64,000 bases of DNA. Origin: Lachnospiraceae bacterium (GTDB lineage Bacteria > Bacillota > Clostridia > Lachnospirales > Lachnospiraceae). Made by a program: the position numbers and the translations under genes. Below, in pieces: positions 42,342-51,187 of this stretch. The DNA lies in assembly GCA_025758065.1 (NCBI GenBank), contig CP107199.1, forward strand, positions 2,453,501-2,517,500, in the 5' to 3' direction. The notes beneath the pieces are model-generated. The model did no database searches. It was not told the DNA's origin and saw only the letters and a program-made list of their open reading frames with translations. How positions within the stretch are numbered: position 1 is the stretch's first letter; each line of letters begins with the position of its first letter.

Positions 42342-42851
42342 ATGAAAGGAAAGACTTGCTGTGTTACCGGACACAGGGATTTGCCGCAGAATGAGATCAA
42401 CAAAATAAAAGCCGCTTTGGAACATGAGATCGATGCTGCCGTTACAGATGGATTTACCTGTTTTATGAGTGGCTTTGCAGATGGCGTGGATCAGTATTTT
42501 GCAGAGCTGGTGTTGGAAAGAAAGCAGACTAATCCGGCGCTGGAGCTGATCGCAGTGATCCCTTACCGCAAACGTCTGGACAGCCTGAATAAGAAAACAA
42601 GAACCCGTGAACTGCTGGAGGCTTGTGCGGATGTTGTTGTCATACAGGAAAAATATCTCCCAAGCGTCTACTCCCACAGAAACCGCTATATGGTGGAGCA
42701 CTCCGACCGAGTGATCGCTGTATATGACGGACGGGAAACCGGCGGTACGGCAAAGACGATCCGCTTCACCCATCGGATGAAAAAGGAACTGCGGGAAATC
42801 CCGGTTGGAGAGATCGTCCTGCCGGATCACTTGAAACCAAAAACAAAATAG
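42342..42851 (+). CDS. SLOG-family (DUF1273/YpsA-like) nucleotide-binding protein
   Basis: 169 residues. MKGKTCCVTGHRDLP, FTCFMSGFADGVDQYFAEL, ELIAVIPYRKRLDSL and DRVIAVYDGRETGGTAKTI are the Rossmann-like features of the DUF1273 branch of SLOG proteins. These are thought to bind nucleotides or nucleotide signals and occur often near mobile elements and defence genes. Function here is not known. Confidence 0.85.
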   Translation: MKGKTCCVTGHRDLPQNEINKIKAALEHEIDAAVTDGFTCFMSGFADGVDQYFAELVLERKQTNPALELIAVIPYRKRLDSLNKKTRTRELLEACADVVVIQEKYLPSVYSHRNRYMVEHSDRVIAVYDGRETGGTAKTIRFTHRMKKELREIPVGEIVLPDHLKPKTK

Positions 42852-42864
42852 ATACCTGTTGATG

Positions 42865-42890
42865 CGCTCACTTTGAAGTGGGCGTTTTTC
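42865..42890 (+). terminator. Terminator after the SLOG gene
   Basis: CGCTCACTT and AAGTGGGCG form a 9-bp stem with a 2-nt loop and a T-G pair, followed by TTTTTC. Confidence 0.7.
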
Positions 42891-42916
42891 TTTACCCATT
42901 TTTAGGAGGAATGCTT

Positions 42917-43042
42917 ATGTGGAACCTGATTTCACATTTCCTTACCTTTGCCGGAGGAATGGCTTCCGGCGTTATGTTGATGTGTCTTATGCAAACCGGA
43001 AAACTTGCGGATAAAGAATGTGAAACTATGAAGGAGGAATAA
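42917..43042 (+). CDS. DUF3789-like small membrane protein
   Basis: 41 residues from an ATG 8 bp after AGGAGG: MWNLISHFLTFAGGMASGV then MLMCLMQTGKLADKE. One transmembrane helix with Gly residues and a short acidic tail is the DUF3789 pattern found in ICEs upstream of topoisomerase genes. The tail codons AAGGAGGA serve as ribosome binding site of topB. Confidence 0.7.
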   Translation: MWNLISHFLTFAGGMASGVMLMCLMQTGKLADKECETMKEE

Positions 43043-43045
43043 AAA

Positions 43046-45154
43046 TTGAAACTTGTGATTGCAGAAAAGCCCTCTGTTGCTATGTCACTGGCAGCAGTAT
43101 TAGGCGCAACGGAAAGAAAAGACGGTTATCTCGAAGGTTCCGGTTATCTGGTGAGCTGGTGCGTGGGACATCTTTTGGAACTGGCACAGCCGGAGGCTTA
43201 CAAAGAACAGTACGCCAAATGGCGGTATGAGGACCTTCCGATCCTACCGGAAAACTGGAAATATGAAGTTCCAAAGGATAAGAAAAAGCAGCTTGCCCTT
43301 TTGTGCCGGCTGATGAAGGACAAACGGGTTGATTCTGTGGTATGCGCTACGGATGCCGGGCGTGAAGGAGAACTGATCTTCCGTCTGGTCTATGAATATG
43401 CCGGATGTAATAAGCCTATGGAACGCCTTTGGATTTCCAGTATGGAGGATGCGGCGATCCGTGAGGGTTTTGACCATCTCCGTCCCGGCAGTGATTACGA
43501 TAAACTCTATGATGCGGCAGTATGCCGGGCAGGAGCCGACTGGCTGATCGGGATCAATGCCACCCGGCTTTTTTCTGTCCTGTATGGTGTCACACTAAAT
43601 GTCGGCCGTGTTATGTCACCGACGCTGGCACTTTTGGTACAGCGTGAGTCGGATATTGAATCCTTCATCAGCAAGCCTTTTTATGTGCCGGAAATCACCT
43701 GCGGAGGTTTTACTGCTTCCGGCGAAAAAATGACGGAACGATCCGAGGCTGAAAAAATCCGTATGGACTGTGACCACAACTCCGCTTTTGTGCGTTCTGC
43801 GGAAAAGCAGGTAAAAACTATACAGCCTCCCCGCCTTTATGACCTTACAACTCTGCAAAGGGAATGTAACCGTATTTATGGCTATACGGCTCAACAGACC
43901 CTTGATTATGTGCAATCTCTCTATGAAAAGAAGCTGGCAACCTATCCGAGAACGGACAGCCAGTATTTGACGAAGGACATGCAGGCAACCGCCGCTTCCC
44001 TGATCCTATGGCTGCGTGACAATATGCCCTTTGGAAAAGGCTGCGCCGGAGAGCCGGACATTGACCGGGTAACAGACGACAGCAAAGTGACCGACCACCA
44101 TGCCATCATCCCAACTGTGGAGATTGCACGGACAGACCTGTCGGAGCTTCCTTCCGGGGAGCGGGATGTGCTTACCCTGCTTGCCGTCAGACTGCTTTGT
44201 GCCACAACGCAGGCAAACCGGTTTGAAGCGGTCACCGCTATGTTAGACTGCCAGGGATATACTTTTACGGCAAAAGGAAAGACCATCTTACAGTCCGGCT
44301 GGAAAGAGGTGGAACGGATTCACCGTATGAGTATCAGGCAGAGTGAAACGGAACACAGAGAAAATGAAGATGCCGCTCTCCCTGTGCTGAAGGAAGGACA
44401 GACTTTTGAAACTGTGTCAGCAAGTCTCCGTGAAGGGAAAACTTCACCGCCGAAACATTATACGGAGGACACACTGCTGTCCGCTATGGAGACTGCCGGT
44501 GCGGAAGATATGCCGGAAGATGCCGAGCGTAAAGGATTGGGTACTCCGGCTACCCGTGCGGCAACACTGGAAAAGCTGGTTTCTGCCGGATTTGTACAGC
44601 GAAAGAAAAAGCAGCTCATTCCTACGGAAAAAGGAAAGAACCTGATCGCAGTCCTGCCGGACAATATCAAATCTCCCATCTTAACTGCAGAATGGGAATC
44701 CATGCTGAAACAAGTGGAACATGGCGAACTGTCGGCAACATCTTTTATGGATCAGATTGCAGATATGAGCCGGACGCTGGTAAAAGAACATACTACCCCG
44801 GAAGAACGTTTTGCGGATCTGTTTCCTTCTTCCAAAGGAACTGCACACGAAGCCGTGGGGGTATGTCCCCGCTGCGGTGCCCCGGTATTTGAAGGAAAGA
44901 AAGGTTTTTTCTGCGGCAACAGGGAATGTTCTTTTGCTCTTTGGAAAGATAACCGTTTCTTTTCCAGCAAGAAAAAATCTATCACAAAGTCTGTGGCAGC
45001 GGCTCTTTTGAAAGAGGGCCGCATTTCTATGTCCGGGCTTTACAGTGAAAAAACAGGAAGGACCTATGATGCGGAAGTGATCCTGGATGATACCGGCGGT
45101 AAATATGTGAATTTCAAGCTGGAATTTCCCGTAAAGAAAGGCAGGCGCAAATGA
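43046..45154 (+). CDS. topB: DNA topoisomerase III (type IA)
   Basis: 702 residues, TTG start after GAAGGAGGA. Toprim domain: MKLVIAEKPSVAMSLA with the catalytic Glu, and VCATDAGREGELIFRLVY. The active-site tyrosine is Tyr300 in ATYPRTDSQYL. A zinc finger with CPRCGAPV and FFCGNREC lies near residue 610, and a C-terminal domain with FWKD-like repeats follows. ICE TopB enzymes resolve single-strand links during transfer and replication. It overlaps the next gene by 4 bp. Confidence 0.96.
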   Translation: MKLVIAEKPSVAMSLAAVLGATERKDGYLEGSGYLVSWCVGHLLELAQPEAYKEQYAKWRYEDLPILPENWKYEVPKDKKKQLALLCRLMKDKRVDSVVCATDAGREGELIFRLVYEYAGCNKPMERLWISSMEDAAIREGFDHLRPGSDYDKLYDAAVCRAGADWLIGINATRLFSVLYGVTLNVGRVMSPTLALLVQRESDIESFISKPFYVPEITCGGFTASGEKMTERSEAEKIRMDCDHNSAFVRSAEKQVKTIQPPRLYDLTTLQRECNRIYGYTAQQTLDYVQSLYEKKLATYPRTDSQYLTKDMQATAASLILWLRDNMPFGKGCAGEPDIDRVTDDSKVTDHHAIIPTVEIARTDLSELPSGERDVLTLLAVRLLCATTQANRFEAVTAMLDCQGYTFTAKGKTILQSGWKEVERIHRMSIRQSETEHRENEDAALPVLKEGQTFETVSASLREGKTSPPKHYTEDTLLSAMETAGAEDMPEDAERKGLGTPATRAATLEKLVSAGFVQRKKKQLIPTEKGKNLIAVLPDNIKSPILTAEWESMLKQVEHGELSATSFMDQIADMSRTLVKEHTTPEERFADLFPSSKGTAHEAVGVCPRCGAPVFEGKKGFFCGNRECSFALWKDNRFFSSKKKSITKSVAAALLKEGRISMSGLYSEKTGRTYDAEVILDDTGGKYVNFKLEFPVKKGRRK

Positions 45155-45534
45155 TTGATCGAAAAACCTTTGAATATGGAGGTTATCACTTCACGCCCAT
45201 ACGAAAATTTTACAAAAAAGAAGGCGACTTTTTCGCCATATCGAAACGGCTGGCAAGTGACCCCAACTTAGGGCTGTGTACCTATCAGGAGCGGCAAAAG
45301 GTACCCTTTGATTATAGAGGGTTTTATGCTGTTTCAACTGACAAAGAATGTGATATTTTCCGCTGCGAAGAAAATGGCTTGTTGTATGTACCGGGAAAAA
45401 ACGAACTTTTTATTTACCATGAACCAAAACAGAAAAAGCGGAACTCTATCGCCGATGCCCTTTCACAGTCCAGGAATGTTACTGATGCAACCGGAATTTC
45501 CGGCGGCAGACAAAGCAGTGACCCGGAAAGGTAG
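45151..45534 (+). CDS. Unknown ICE protein downstream of topB
   Basis: 127 residues. FEYGGYHFTPIRKFYKKEGDF and LASDPNLGLCTYQERQK, then a low-complexity Ser/Gly-rich tail. It looks soluble and globular for the first 90 residues. Homologs of this type occur beside topB in related ICEs, but I do not know a name or function. It is coupled to topB by the ATGA overlap. Confidence 0.65.
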   Translation: MIDRKTFEYGGYHFTPIRKFYKKEGDFFAISKRLASDPNLGLCTYQERQKVPFDYRGFYAVSTDKECDIFRCEENGLLYVPGKNELFIYHEPKQKKRNSIADALSQSRNVTDATGISGGRQSSDPER

Positions 45535-45539
45535 GCATT

Positions 45540-45908
45540 ATGGCAGAGAGGGAATTAAAACGCTCGGAGCAGTCTGCAATCCGAAAGCTGGTTACAGAGC
45601 TTTGCGCCAACTATGACTCTCAGGATAAGATCTGCCTTCCCCTGGACAGCCCTTGCTACATGCTGAATAAATGGTGGACCGGTGCTTATTGCCGGTACTT
45701 TGAAAAAGCGGTGCTGCCGGTGGATGCAGCACTGGAATCAGCCATTACCGGCGAGGACACCTCCATGAGACAGAAAATATGCCCTGTGTGTGGAAAATCA
45801 TATCTTCCTATAACCAGCCAGGCATATTGCTCCGATGCCTGCCGGGTCTATGCAAGACGGAAATCCGAGCGGAAACGCAAACGCCGGCAGCGGCAAAACC
45901 AACCATGA
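45540..45908 (+). CDS. Cysteine-rich VLP domain protein
   Basis: 122 residues. LVTELCANYDSQDKICLPLD, SPCYMLNKWWTGAYCRYFE and the L/V-P pattern match the Cys-rich VLP family. A second zinc-binding part CPVCGKSYLPITSQAYCSDAC is followed by a very basic tail (ARRKSERKRKRRQRQ). It probably binds DNA or RNA. It is common in Firmicute ICEs near topB. Confidence 0.8.
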   Translation: MAERELKRSEQSAIRKLVTELCANYDSQDKICLPLDSPCYMLNKWWTGAYCRYFEKAVLPVDAALESAITGEDTSMRQKICPVCGKSYLPITSQAYCSDACRVYARRKSERKRKRRQRQNQP

Positions 45909-46061
45909 TATGTCCGCAACTTAGCCCCAAAAGTCCTTGATTTTCAATGGCTATTCGCATCTGTTTTTAAGGGAGCTGTATAAGAATACTCCGGTGCTTT
46001 GAAATGAGGTTAAGTTGCGGACAAAACTTATATTTTAACAAAAACGATAGGAGGCGATTTT
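45909..46061. promoter_or_regulatory. Intergenic region framed by a 16-bp inverted repeat
   Basis: TGTCCGCAACTTAGCC (45911-45926) faces GGTTAAGTTGCGGACA (46008-46023), one mismatch, with 81 bp between. It could be a paired operator, an RNA stem, or the trace of a small element. GATAGGAGGCG for the next gene follows. Confidence 0.5.
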
Positions 46062-46694
46062 TTGAATATCAACACGATTACTGCAGAGGATCTTCGCCGT
46101 ATGCCGGATAAGGAAGGACTGATTTTACAGGGCTGCGGCGGAGATCTGACAGAATGGGTGGACGGGATCAACGAAATGCTGACAAATGCAGGCATATTGA
46201 AAGATGGCAGCCAGTTTGAAAATGTGTTTGCTTTTCAGCACGGAGAACTGACCTGTCTGCTTTACCCTTTTGATGATGTGAAACTGGATATAGGGAAACT
46301 TGCCCTGTGGCGTTTACAGACCCATGAAGTCTATGGCGGCACATGGCTGTCGGACTTTGTGCCGAATTATTTAGGCGGATTTATAGAAACACCGGAACCA
46401 TTGGCAGATAAACCGGACTGCCCTCTGATCGGAGCAGATGGGAACATTTTTAATCTGCTTGGTATTGCTTCCCGTACTTTGCGGGAGCATGGTCTAAAAG
46501 AACAGGCAAAAGAAATGTCTGACCGGGTATTTGCTTCCGGCAGTTATGGAGAAGCGCTCTGTATCATTGGCGAATATGTCAACATCACAGATTCCGAACC
46601 GGAGCATAAGAATTCTCTCCGTCAGCAGCTAAAGGCAACAAAACCGGCAGACCCAGTAAAAAAGCAACAAACTTCCAAACAGCAGGAACGATAA
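46062..46694 (+). CDS. Unknown ICE accessory protein
   Basis: 210 residues, TTG start after AGGAGGCGA. ITAEDLRRMPDKEGLILQGC is followed by ADGNIFNLLGIASRTLREHG, which resembles a helical domain also seen in other ICE accessory proteins. The C-terminus is Lys/Gln-rich. No enzymatic motif recognised. It starts an operon of four genes that ends in mobC. Confidence 0.65.
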   Translation: MNINTITAEDLRRMPDKEGLILQGCGGDLTEWVDGINEMLTNAGILKDGSQFENVFAFQHGELTCLLYPFDDVKLDIGKLALWRLQTHEVYGGTWLSDFVPNYLGGFIETPEPLADKPDCPLIGADGNIFNLLGIASRTLREHGLKEQAKEMSDRVFASGSYGEALCIIGEYVNITDSEPEHKNSLRQQLKATKPADPVKKQQTSKQQER

Positions 46695-46707
46695 GGAGGG
46701 ATGCGGA

Positions 46708-47628
46708 ATGGAAAGGAAACGGACCTATGGTGTATGGGCAGTACGAAGCAGCACTTCTATTTTCGGACCGGCACAAAGCTGGTGCAAGGAAAATGGAAAA
46801 CCGTTGGAGTTTGATAGCAAAGCCGACGCTGAAAACTATGCAAAGGAAGCCAACGAGCATACGACAGCAAATGTCCGATACTATGTGAAAGAAAAAGAAC
46901 CGGAACCCGGCGCTGTTCGGAAAGGAACATCTCAACCGGAACTGGATGCGCGCAGCCATGAAGAAGTAATACCAAGAAATGATGCAGCGGAAAAACAAAA
47001 CGAGATTCCGGGCCGACAGATTCCTTCTCAAACAGATCCGCTGGTAGAAATCCGCTCTGCGGTCCATAGTAATTACGCGGGTATGGTCGCTATGCTGGGT
47101 GCGGACAACCGTGTGTATTTGGGGCGTGAGGAACGTTGCCATTACCAGGATATGCAGCCATCTTACTATGACAATCAGGACGGTTCCCTGTGTTTTGTCT
47201 GTGATCAGCCCGACATGTATTATTTTCTTTATGGAGAAGGCTGGGCGCATACCCAGACGGAAATGCTGGAACGAGGGCTTACCTTGCGCCAGTATGAAGA
47301 ATTTGCAAGACTGCAAAATGGGGTCCTTGCACAGTTTACCACCCAAAGAGAAATTCTGTTTGCCGGACAGCCATTTCAGGCGCCGGAGAGTTATCTGCGC
47401 AATGCAGAACTTTATGAGGAAGGTCAGACCGGCAACTACAATATGCTGGATGGCAGGCTAAATAACGAACCACCTGTGCGTCCGGATCTGACAGATGGAC
47501 AGACGGATGAAGAAATCCGGGAGCTGGTGCCGGAAGCAAAGCCATCTTTGATGGACCGTCTGAAAGCAGACAAACCGGAGCACGAAGCAAGGCAGATGAT
47601 CCCTCCTGTGCCGGAAAGGGAACGCTGA
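46708..47628 (+). CDS. Unknown ICE accessory protein
   Basis: 306 residues. An N-terminal 65-residue domain (YGVWAVRSSTSIFGPAQSWC, KADAENYAKEAN) resembles small DUF-type domains of ICE antirestriction or accessory proteins. The middle (about 110-230) contains VYLGREERCHYQDMQPSYYD and GLTLRQYEEFARL. Charged linkers join the parts. It may be an antidefence factor by context, but there is no direct proof. Confidence 0.6.
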   Translation: MERKRTYGVWAVRSSTSIFGPAQSWCKENGKPLEFDSKADAENYAKEANEHTTANVRYYVKEKEPEPGAVRKGTSQPELDARSHEEVIPRNDAAEKQNEIPGRQIPSQTDPLVEIRSAVHSNYAGMVAMLGADNRVYLGREERCHYQDMQPSYYDNQDGSLCFVCDQPDMYYFLYGEGWAHTQTEMLERGLTLRQYEEFARLQNGVLAQFTTQREILFAGQPFQAPESYLRNAELYEEGQTGNYNMLDGRLNNEPPVRPDLTDGQTDEEIRELVPEAKPSLMDRLKADKPEHEARQMIPPVPERER

Positions 47629-48326
47629 TGGCCGAGGTAAGATTTGAGGATGTAGATCTTCTGGGTGCTCTTTCCCGTATCGTAGATCTTCATACCCAAC
47701 ATTATAAAGAGGACTTTGACCTGGATAAAGAACTAATCTCAAAACTGGCTGTGTCAGAACGTTCAGAGGATAAACAGCTTCTTTGGATGTCACGCTCCTG
47801 CGGAACCTATACCCTGCGCGAACGGGAAGTTTATCTGGATGGAAGCCATGAAAATAAAGTGTGGCGGTTTTACCATGAACAGACAAATGATCCAGTTTTG
47901 GCTTATGCCATCTCTTCGAAAGAAGTCAGGGACGGAAAAATATTTGGCGATCTCTATCCGCTAAATTACAGAGAACATGTGGAACGGATGAAAAAGCTGA
48001 CCTGTCCAATCGGAAATGTAGCCGTTGCATTTGAGGATGGAAATGTTATCACGATTCCCTATCAGGAACGGAGACAGCTTATGAACCGGCTTATGCCAGA
48101 GCATGGAGTCCCTAAAACAATGACTTATCTGCCGGAAAATGAGCCGGAGCTGATGATGATCCTAAAACGGGAACGCTTCAAACGCAGCTATCATGCGACA
48201 GCCGGAAATCTGGAGGAATATCTTGATAAGCTGGAAAAGACCACCCTGCGGGAAAAACTCAAAAGAGCAAAGACGGTGGTTTCAACACAGGAGGTCTCAT
48301 CTCATAAAAGAGGGTTGGAACGATGA
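47628..48326 (+). CDS. Unknown ICE accessory protein
   Basis: 232 residues, 1-bp overlap with the previous gene. Soluble, mixed alpha/beta by eye; SCGTYTLREREVYLDGSHEN and CPIGNVAVAFEDGNVITIPY are the most conspicuous parts. C-terminal 60 residues are helical and basic. No family recognised. It overlaps mobC by 4 bp, so it probably belongs to DNA processing. Confidence 0.6.
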   Translation: MAEVRFEDVDLLGALSRIVDLHTQHYKEDFDLDKELISKLAVSERSEDKQLLWMSRSCGTYTLREREVYLDGSHENKVWRFYHEQTNDPVLAYAISSKEVRDGKIFGDLYPLNYREHVERMKKLTCPIGNVAVAFEDGNVITIPYQERRQLMNRLMPEHGVPKTMTYLPENEPELMMILKRERFKRSYHATAGNLEEYLDKLEKTTLREKLKRAKTVVSTQEVSSHKRGLER

Positions 48327-48667
48327 AGGGCAGGCATAACAAAAAATCCGTCCGCGTCGAATTTGTCATGTCCGAAGCGGAGGCCGAACTGGTAAAAGAA
48401 CGCATGGCGGAACTTGGCATTACCAACCTGTCGGCATATCTGCGAAAGATGGCCGTAGACGGTTACATCATTCACCTTGATATGGGAGACATTCAAGAAA
48501 TGATCCGACTTCTCCGCATTTGTTCCAATAACTTAAACCAATATACCAGACGGGCCAATGAGACCGGCAGTATTTATGCCGCAGATATAGAGGACATCCG
48601 CACCCGTCTGGACAGCCTTTGGGATGGCATGGATAAACTAATCCGGGGATTTGCAAACATTTCATAA
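48323..48667 (+). CDS. mobC: MobC-family relaxosome accessory protein
   Basis: 114 residues. A ribbon-helix-helix-like N-terminus (KSVRVEFVMSEAEAELVKER, NLSAYLRKMAVDGYII) and the C-terminal helix LRICSNNLNQYTRRANETG match MobC proteins. They bind oriT and help the relaxase open the strands. It lies two genes before the relaxase. Confidence 0.9.
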   Translation: MKGRHNKKSVRVEFVMSEAEAELVKERMAELGITNLSAYLRKMAVDGYIIHLDMGDIQEMIRLLRICSNNLNQYTRRANETGSIYAADIEDIRTRLDSLWDGMDKLIRGFANIS

Positions 48668-48674
48668 ACAACCG

Positions 48675-48695
48675 GAAAGCCGTTGCTTTCTTTTT
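48675..48695 (+). terminator. Terminator after mobC
   Basis: GAAAGC and GCTTTC make a 6-bp stem with a 4-nt loop, followed by TTTTT. Confidence 0.6.
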
Positions 48696-48752
48696 GCCGT
48701 CACGGTAAAATTTTTATAAGGGCAGATGCCCTTCTGAAAGGAGGCAAAGCGT

Positions 48753-49043
48753 ATGCGTTTGATAGGTAAATTACTGGCACTTCCCTTTATGCTGGTTACG
48801 GGGATTCTTTATCTGGTATGTAAATTTTTAGTGGTTTTTTCCGGTGCGGTACTTGGGATTCTTTCCGGGATCATCTTTCTGGCGGCATTGGTGCTGTTCT
48901 TTGTCGCAGGTTTTTTGCCGGGTCTTGCATGGCTTATGATCGCCTTTCTTATCAGTCCATACGGTCTGCCTCTGGCGGCTGCATGGCTGGTAGGGATCAT
49001 TGGCGGGGCAAACAGTGCCTTAAAGGATTTTATATTTGGTTAA
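48753..49043 (+). CDS. CD1845-like small membrane protein
   Basis: 96 residues, ATG after AAAGGAGGCAAAGC. Three hydrophobic helices (about 6-27, 30-52, 55-85) fill nearly all of it. Size, composition and position between mobC and the relaxase match the CD1845 family of conjugative transposons. Role unknown, perhaps in contact between relaxosome and membrane. Confidence 0.75.
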   Translation: MRLIGKLLALPFMLVTGILYLVCKFLVVFSGAVLGILSGIIFLAALVLFFVAGFLPGLAWLMIAFLISPYGLPLAAAWLVGIIGGANSALKDFIFG

Positions 49044-49131
49044 GCAGATTTGGCGGGGCGCATAGGCAGCCCCGCTCTTTTTCTGCAATTATAACTTCTC
49101 TGATTGAAATTAAGTTAAGGAGGTGACGAAA

Positions 49132-50541
49132 ATAGCGACCACAAGACTGATGCCTCTGCATGTAGGAAAAGGTCGGAATATCTCTACTGCGATTGCAGAT
49201 ATTATTGATTATGTAGAAAATCCGCAGAAAACCGATTTTGGAAAATTCATTTATGGCTATGAGTGTGATACCCGGCTTGCTGATGCAGAGTTTCTTCTTT
49301 CTAAACGACAGTATGCAAATCTGACCGGCAGAAACCAGGGGGCGGATGATGTGATCGCCTACCATCTCCGTCAGGCATTTAAGCCCGGCGAAGTTACGCC
49401 GGAAGAAGCCAATCAGATCGGCAGGGAGCTGGCGCTAAAACTCACAAAAGGAAAACATGCCTTTGTCGTCTGTACCCATGTAGATAAGCACCATGTCCAT
49501 AATCACATCATTATCAACTCTACTACACTGGACTGTCAGAAAAAATTTCGCAACTTCTGGGGCTCTACCTGGGCAATCCGGCGAATGAATGACAAGCTGT
49601 GTTTGGAGCATGGACTTTCGATTGTTGAAAATCCGAAACCCAGCCGGGAGCATTATGGCACATGGCTGGGAAATAAAAAGCAGCCTTCCTTTCAGGAGCA
49701 GATACGTATTGCTATTGATGCTGCATTAGAGGAAATGCCAAAAGATTTTGAGGAACTTCTAAAGAAGCTGGAGGCTGCCGGGATTGAAGTTAACCGTGAA
49801 AGAAAACATCTTCGGTTCCGAGTTCCGGGACAAGAAAATTATACCCGATGCGATACGCTCAAAGGCGATTATACAGAACAGGCCATCAAAGAACGAATTG
49901 CCGGTACACGGACAGTAAAATCCCGCCATACTTTTTCAAAAAAACCGGTTTCCAAAGTTGGATTGCTGGTAGATATAGAGGCTGCAATCCGTTCCGGCAA
50001 AGGTCCCGGTTATGAGCGTTGGGCAAAAGTGTTCAACTTAAAACAGCTTTCCCAGGCAGTGCTCTACTTAAAAGAACATGGCGATATGGGTTATGAGGAT
50101 CTTCTGGAAAAAGCCAACGCCGCTACCACTAATTTCAATACCTTATCCGTTCAAATTAAAGATTTAGAGTCAAGAATGAACGCCAATGCCGAGCTACAAA
50201 AGCAGATCGTAAACTATGCGAAAACGCGGGCTGTCTATGTAGAATATCGCAAAGCCGGGTACAGCAAAAAATACCGAATAGTACATGAGGCTGAAATTCT
50301 GCTGCACCAGGCGGCAAAGAATCATTTTGACGAGCTAGGAATCCAAAAGCTCCCCTCTGTTAAATCTCTCCGGGAGGAATACACCGATCTTCTGGAACAA
50401 AAACGGAAAGCCTATTCTGCCTATAAGCAGGCCAAAAATGATATGAAAGAACTTCATAATGTTCGGGCTAATGTGGAATATCTATTAGAGATTTCTTCCC
50501 CACCGCTACCGCAGCGCAGCACAGAAAAATCACGTCAATAA
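49132..50541 (+). CDS. ICE relaxase (MobP-like), ATA start
   Basis: 469 residues if started at ATA 49132, 8 bp after AAGGAGG; this gives ATTRLMPLHVGKGR, the usual N-terminus of the family. The GTG at 49123 lies inside the ribosome binding site, and the next ATG is six codons further. The histidine triad is seen in HAFVVCTHVDKHHVHNHIII, with the likely tyrosine in IDYVENPQKT. The C-terminal part is coiled coil. It nicks oriT and leads the strand into the recipient. Confidence 0.88.
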   Translation: MATTRLMPLHVGKGRNISTAIADIIDYVENPQKTDFGKFIYGYECDTRLADAEFLLSKRQYANLTGRNQGADDVIAYHLRQAFKPGEVTPEEANQIGRELALKLTKGKHAFVVCTHVDKHHVHNHIIINSTTLDCQKKFRNFWGSTWAIRRMNDKLCLEHGLSIVENPKPSREHYGTWLGNKKQPSFQEQIRIAIDAALEEMPKDFEELLKKLEAAGIEVNRERKHLRFRVPGQENYTRCDTLKGDYTEQAIKERIAGTRTVKSRHTFSKKPVSKVGLLVDIEAAIRSGKGPGYERWAKVFNLKQLSQAVLYLKEHGDMGYEDLLEKANAATTNFNTLSVQIKDLESRMNANAELQKQIVNYAKTRAVYVEYRKAGYSKKYRIVHEAEILLHQAAKNHFDELGIQKLPSVKSLREEYTDLLEQKRKAYSAYKQAKNDMKELHNVRANVEYLLEISSPPLPQRSTEKSRQ

Positions 50542-50546
50542 GGTTT

Positions 50547-50700
50547 GTCAGCTTTTCGTTTTCAGCGTTCCAACGGAACGCGCAGCCATTGCCACCCGCA
50601 ATGATCTCAGGGGTTTGGGGATATGTCACCAACAAGCATTTAGCAGGAATTCCGGGAACGGGATTTCTGCTAAATACGCAATCTTACGTAAGATTGCATT
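50547..50700. other. Candidate oriT or structured site of the ICE
   Basis: Three symmetric elements follow the relaxase stop: GCGTTCC-AAC-GGAACGC (about 50566-50582), a 13-bp inverted repeat ATTTAGCAGGAAT / ATTTCTGCTAAAT (50638-50650, 50663-50675, one mismatch), and a perfect 20-bp palindrome with arms GCAATCTTAC / GTAAGATTGC (50678-50697). No ORF is present. Such clusters mark transfer origins, but no nic consensus was recognised. Confidence 0.45.
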
Positions 50701-50727
50701 GCTTGCCAGTAAGTTTAGCTCCATGTA

Positions 50728-50757
50728 TTGACATCTTAGCCGCGTTTGTGTTATACT
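50728..50757 (+). promoter_or_regulatory. Promoter of the GntR-ABC cargo operon
   Basis: Perfect -35 TTGACA (50728-50733) and -10 TATACT (50752-50757) at 18 bp. Directly downstream is an inverted repeat CTGTTAT...ATAACAG, a likely GntR operator. Confidence 0.8.
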
Positions 50758-50803
50758 GTTATACACAACAGCATAACAGTTAAAACACACGGAGGATGCA
50801 GAA

Positions 50804-51187
50804 ATGAAACTGATTATTTCAAATGTATCTGGCGTCCCCATATACGAGCAGATTAAACAGCAGATCAAGGCGGCTATTTTATCTGGCGAGCTTCAAGCCG
50901 AAGAAACTTTGCCCTCCCTTAGAACACTTGCCAAAGACTTAAAGATCAGCGTCTTAACAGTGACAAAGGCATACACAGAATTAGAGCAAGAGGGCTTTGT
51001 TAAAAATGTGCAGGGGCGTGGATGTTTCGTAATGGGGTCTGGTTCAGAACTGATTAAGGAGCAGCTTATTTGCAAAGTAGAAAACAATCTCACCGAAGCA
51101 ATAAAAGCTGCAAGAATGGCAAATCTATCCACAGAGGAATTACATCGCCTTTTGGACATTTTAACGGAGGTAAAAACAGATGACTAA
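50804..51187 (+). CDS. GntR-family regulator (YtrA type)
   Basis: 127 residues. The winged helix (PIYEQIKQQIKAAILSGELQ, LPSLRTLAKDLKISVLTVTK) is followed by a short dimerisation helix, as in the YtrA branch that controls ABC exporters. It overlaps the ATPase gene by 8 bp. It probably represses the operon through the repeat overlapping its start site and responds to a drug or cell-wall signal. Confidence 0.92.
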   Translation: MKLIISNVSGVPIYEQIKQQIKAAILSGELQAEETLPSLRTLAKDLKISVLTVTKAYTELEQEGFVKNVQGRGCFVMGSGSELIKEQLICKVENNLTEAIKAARMANLSTEELHRLLDILTEVKTDD

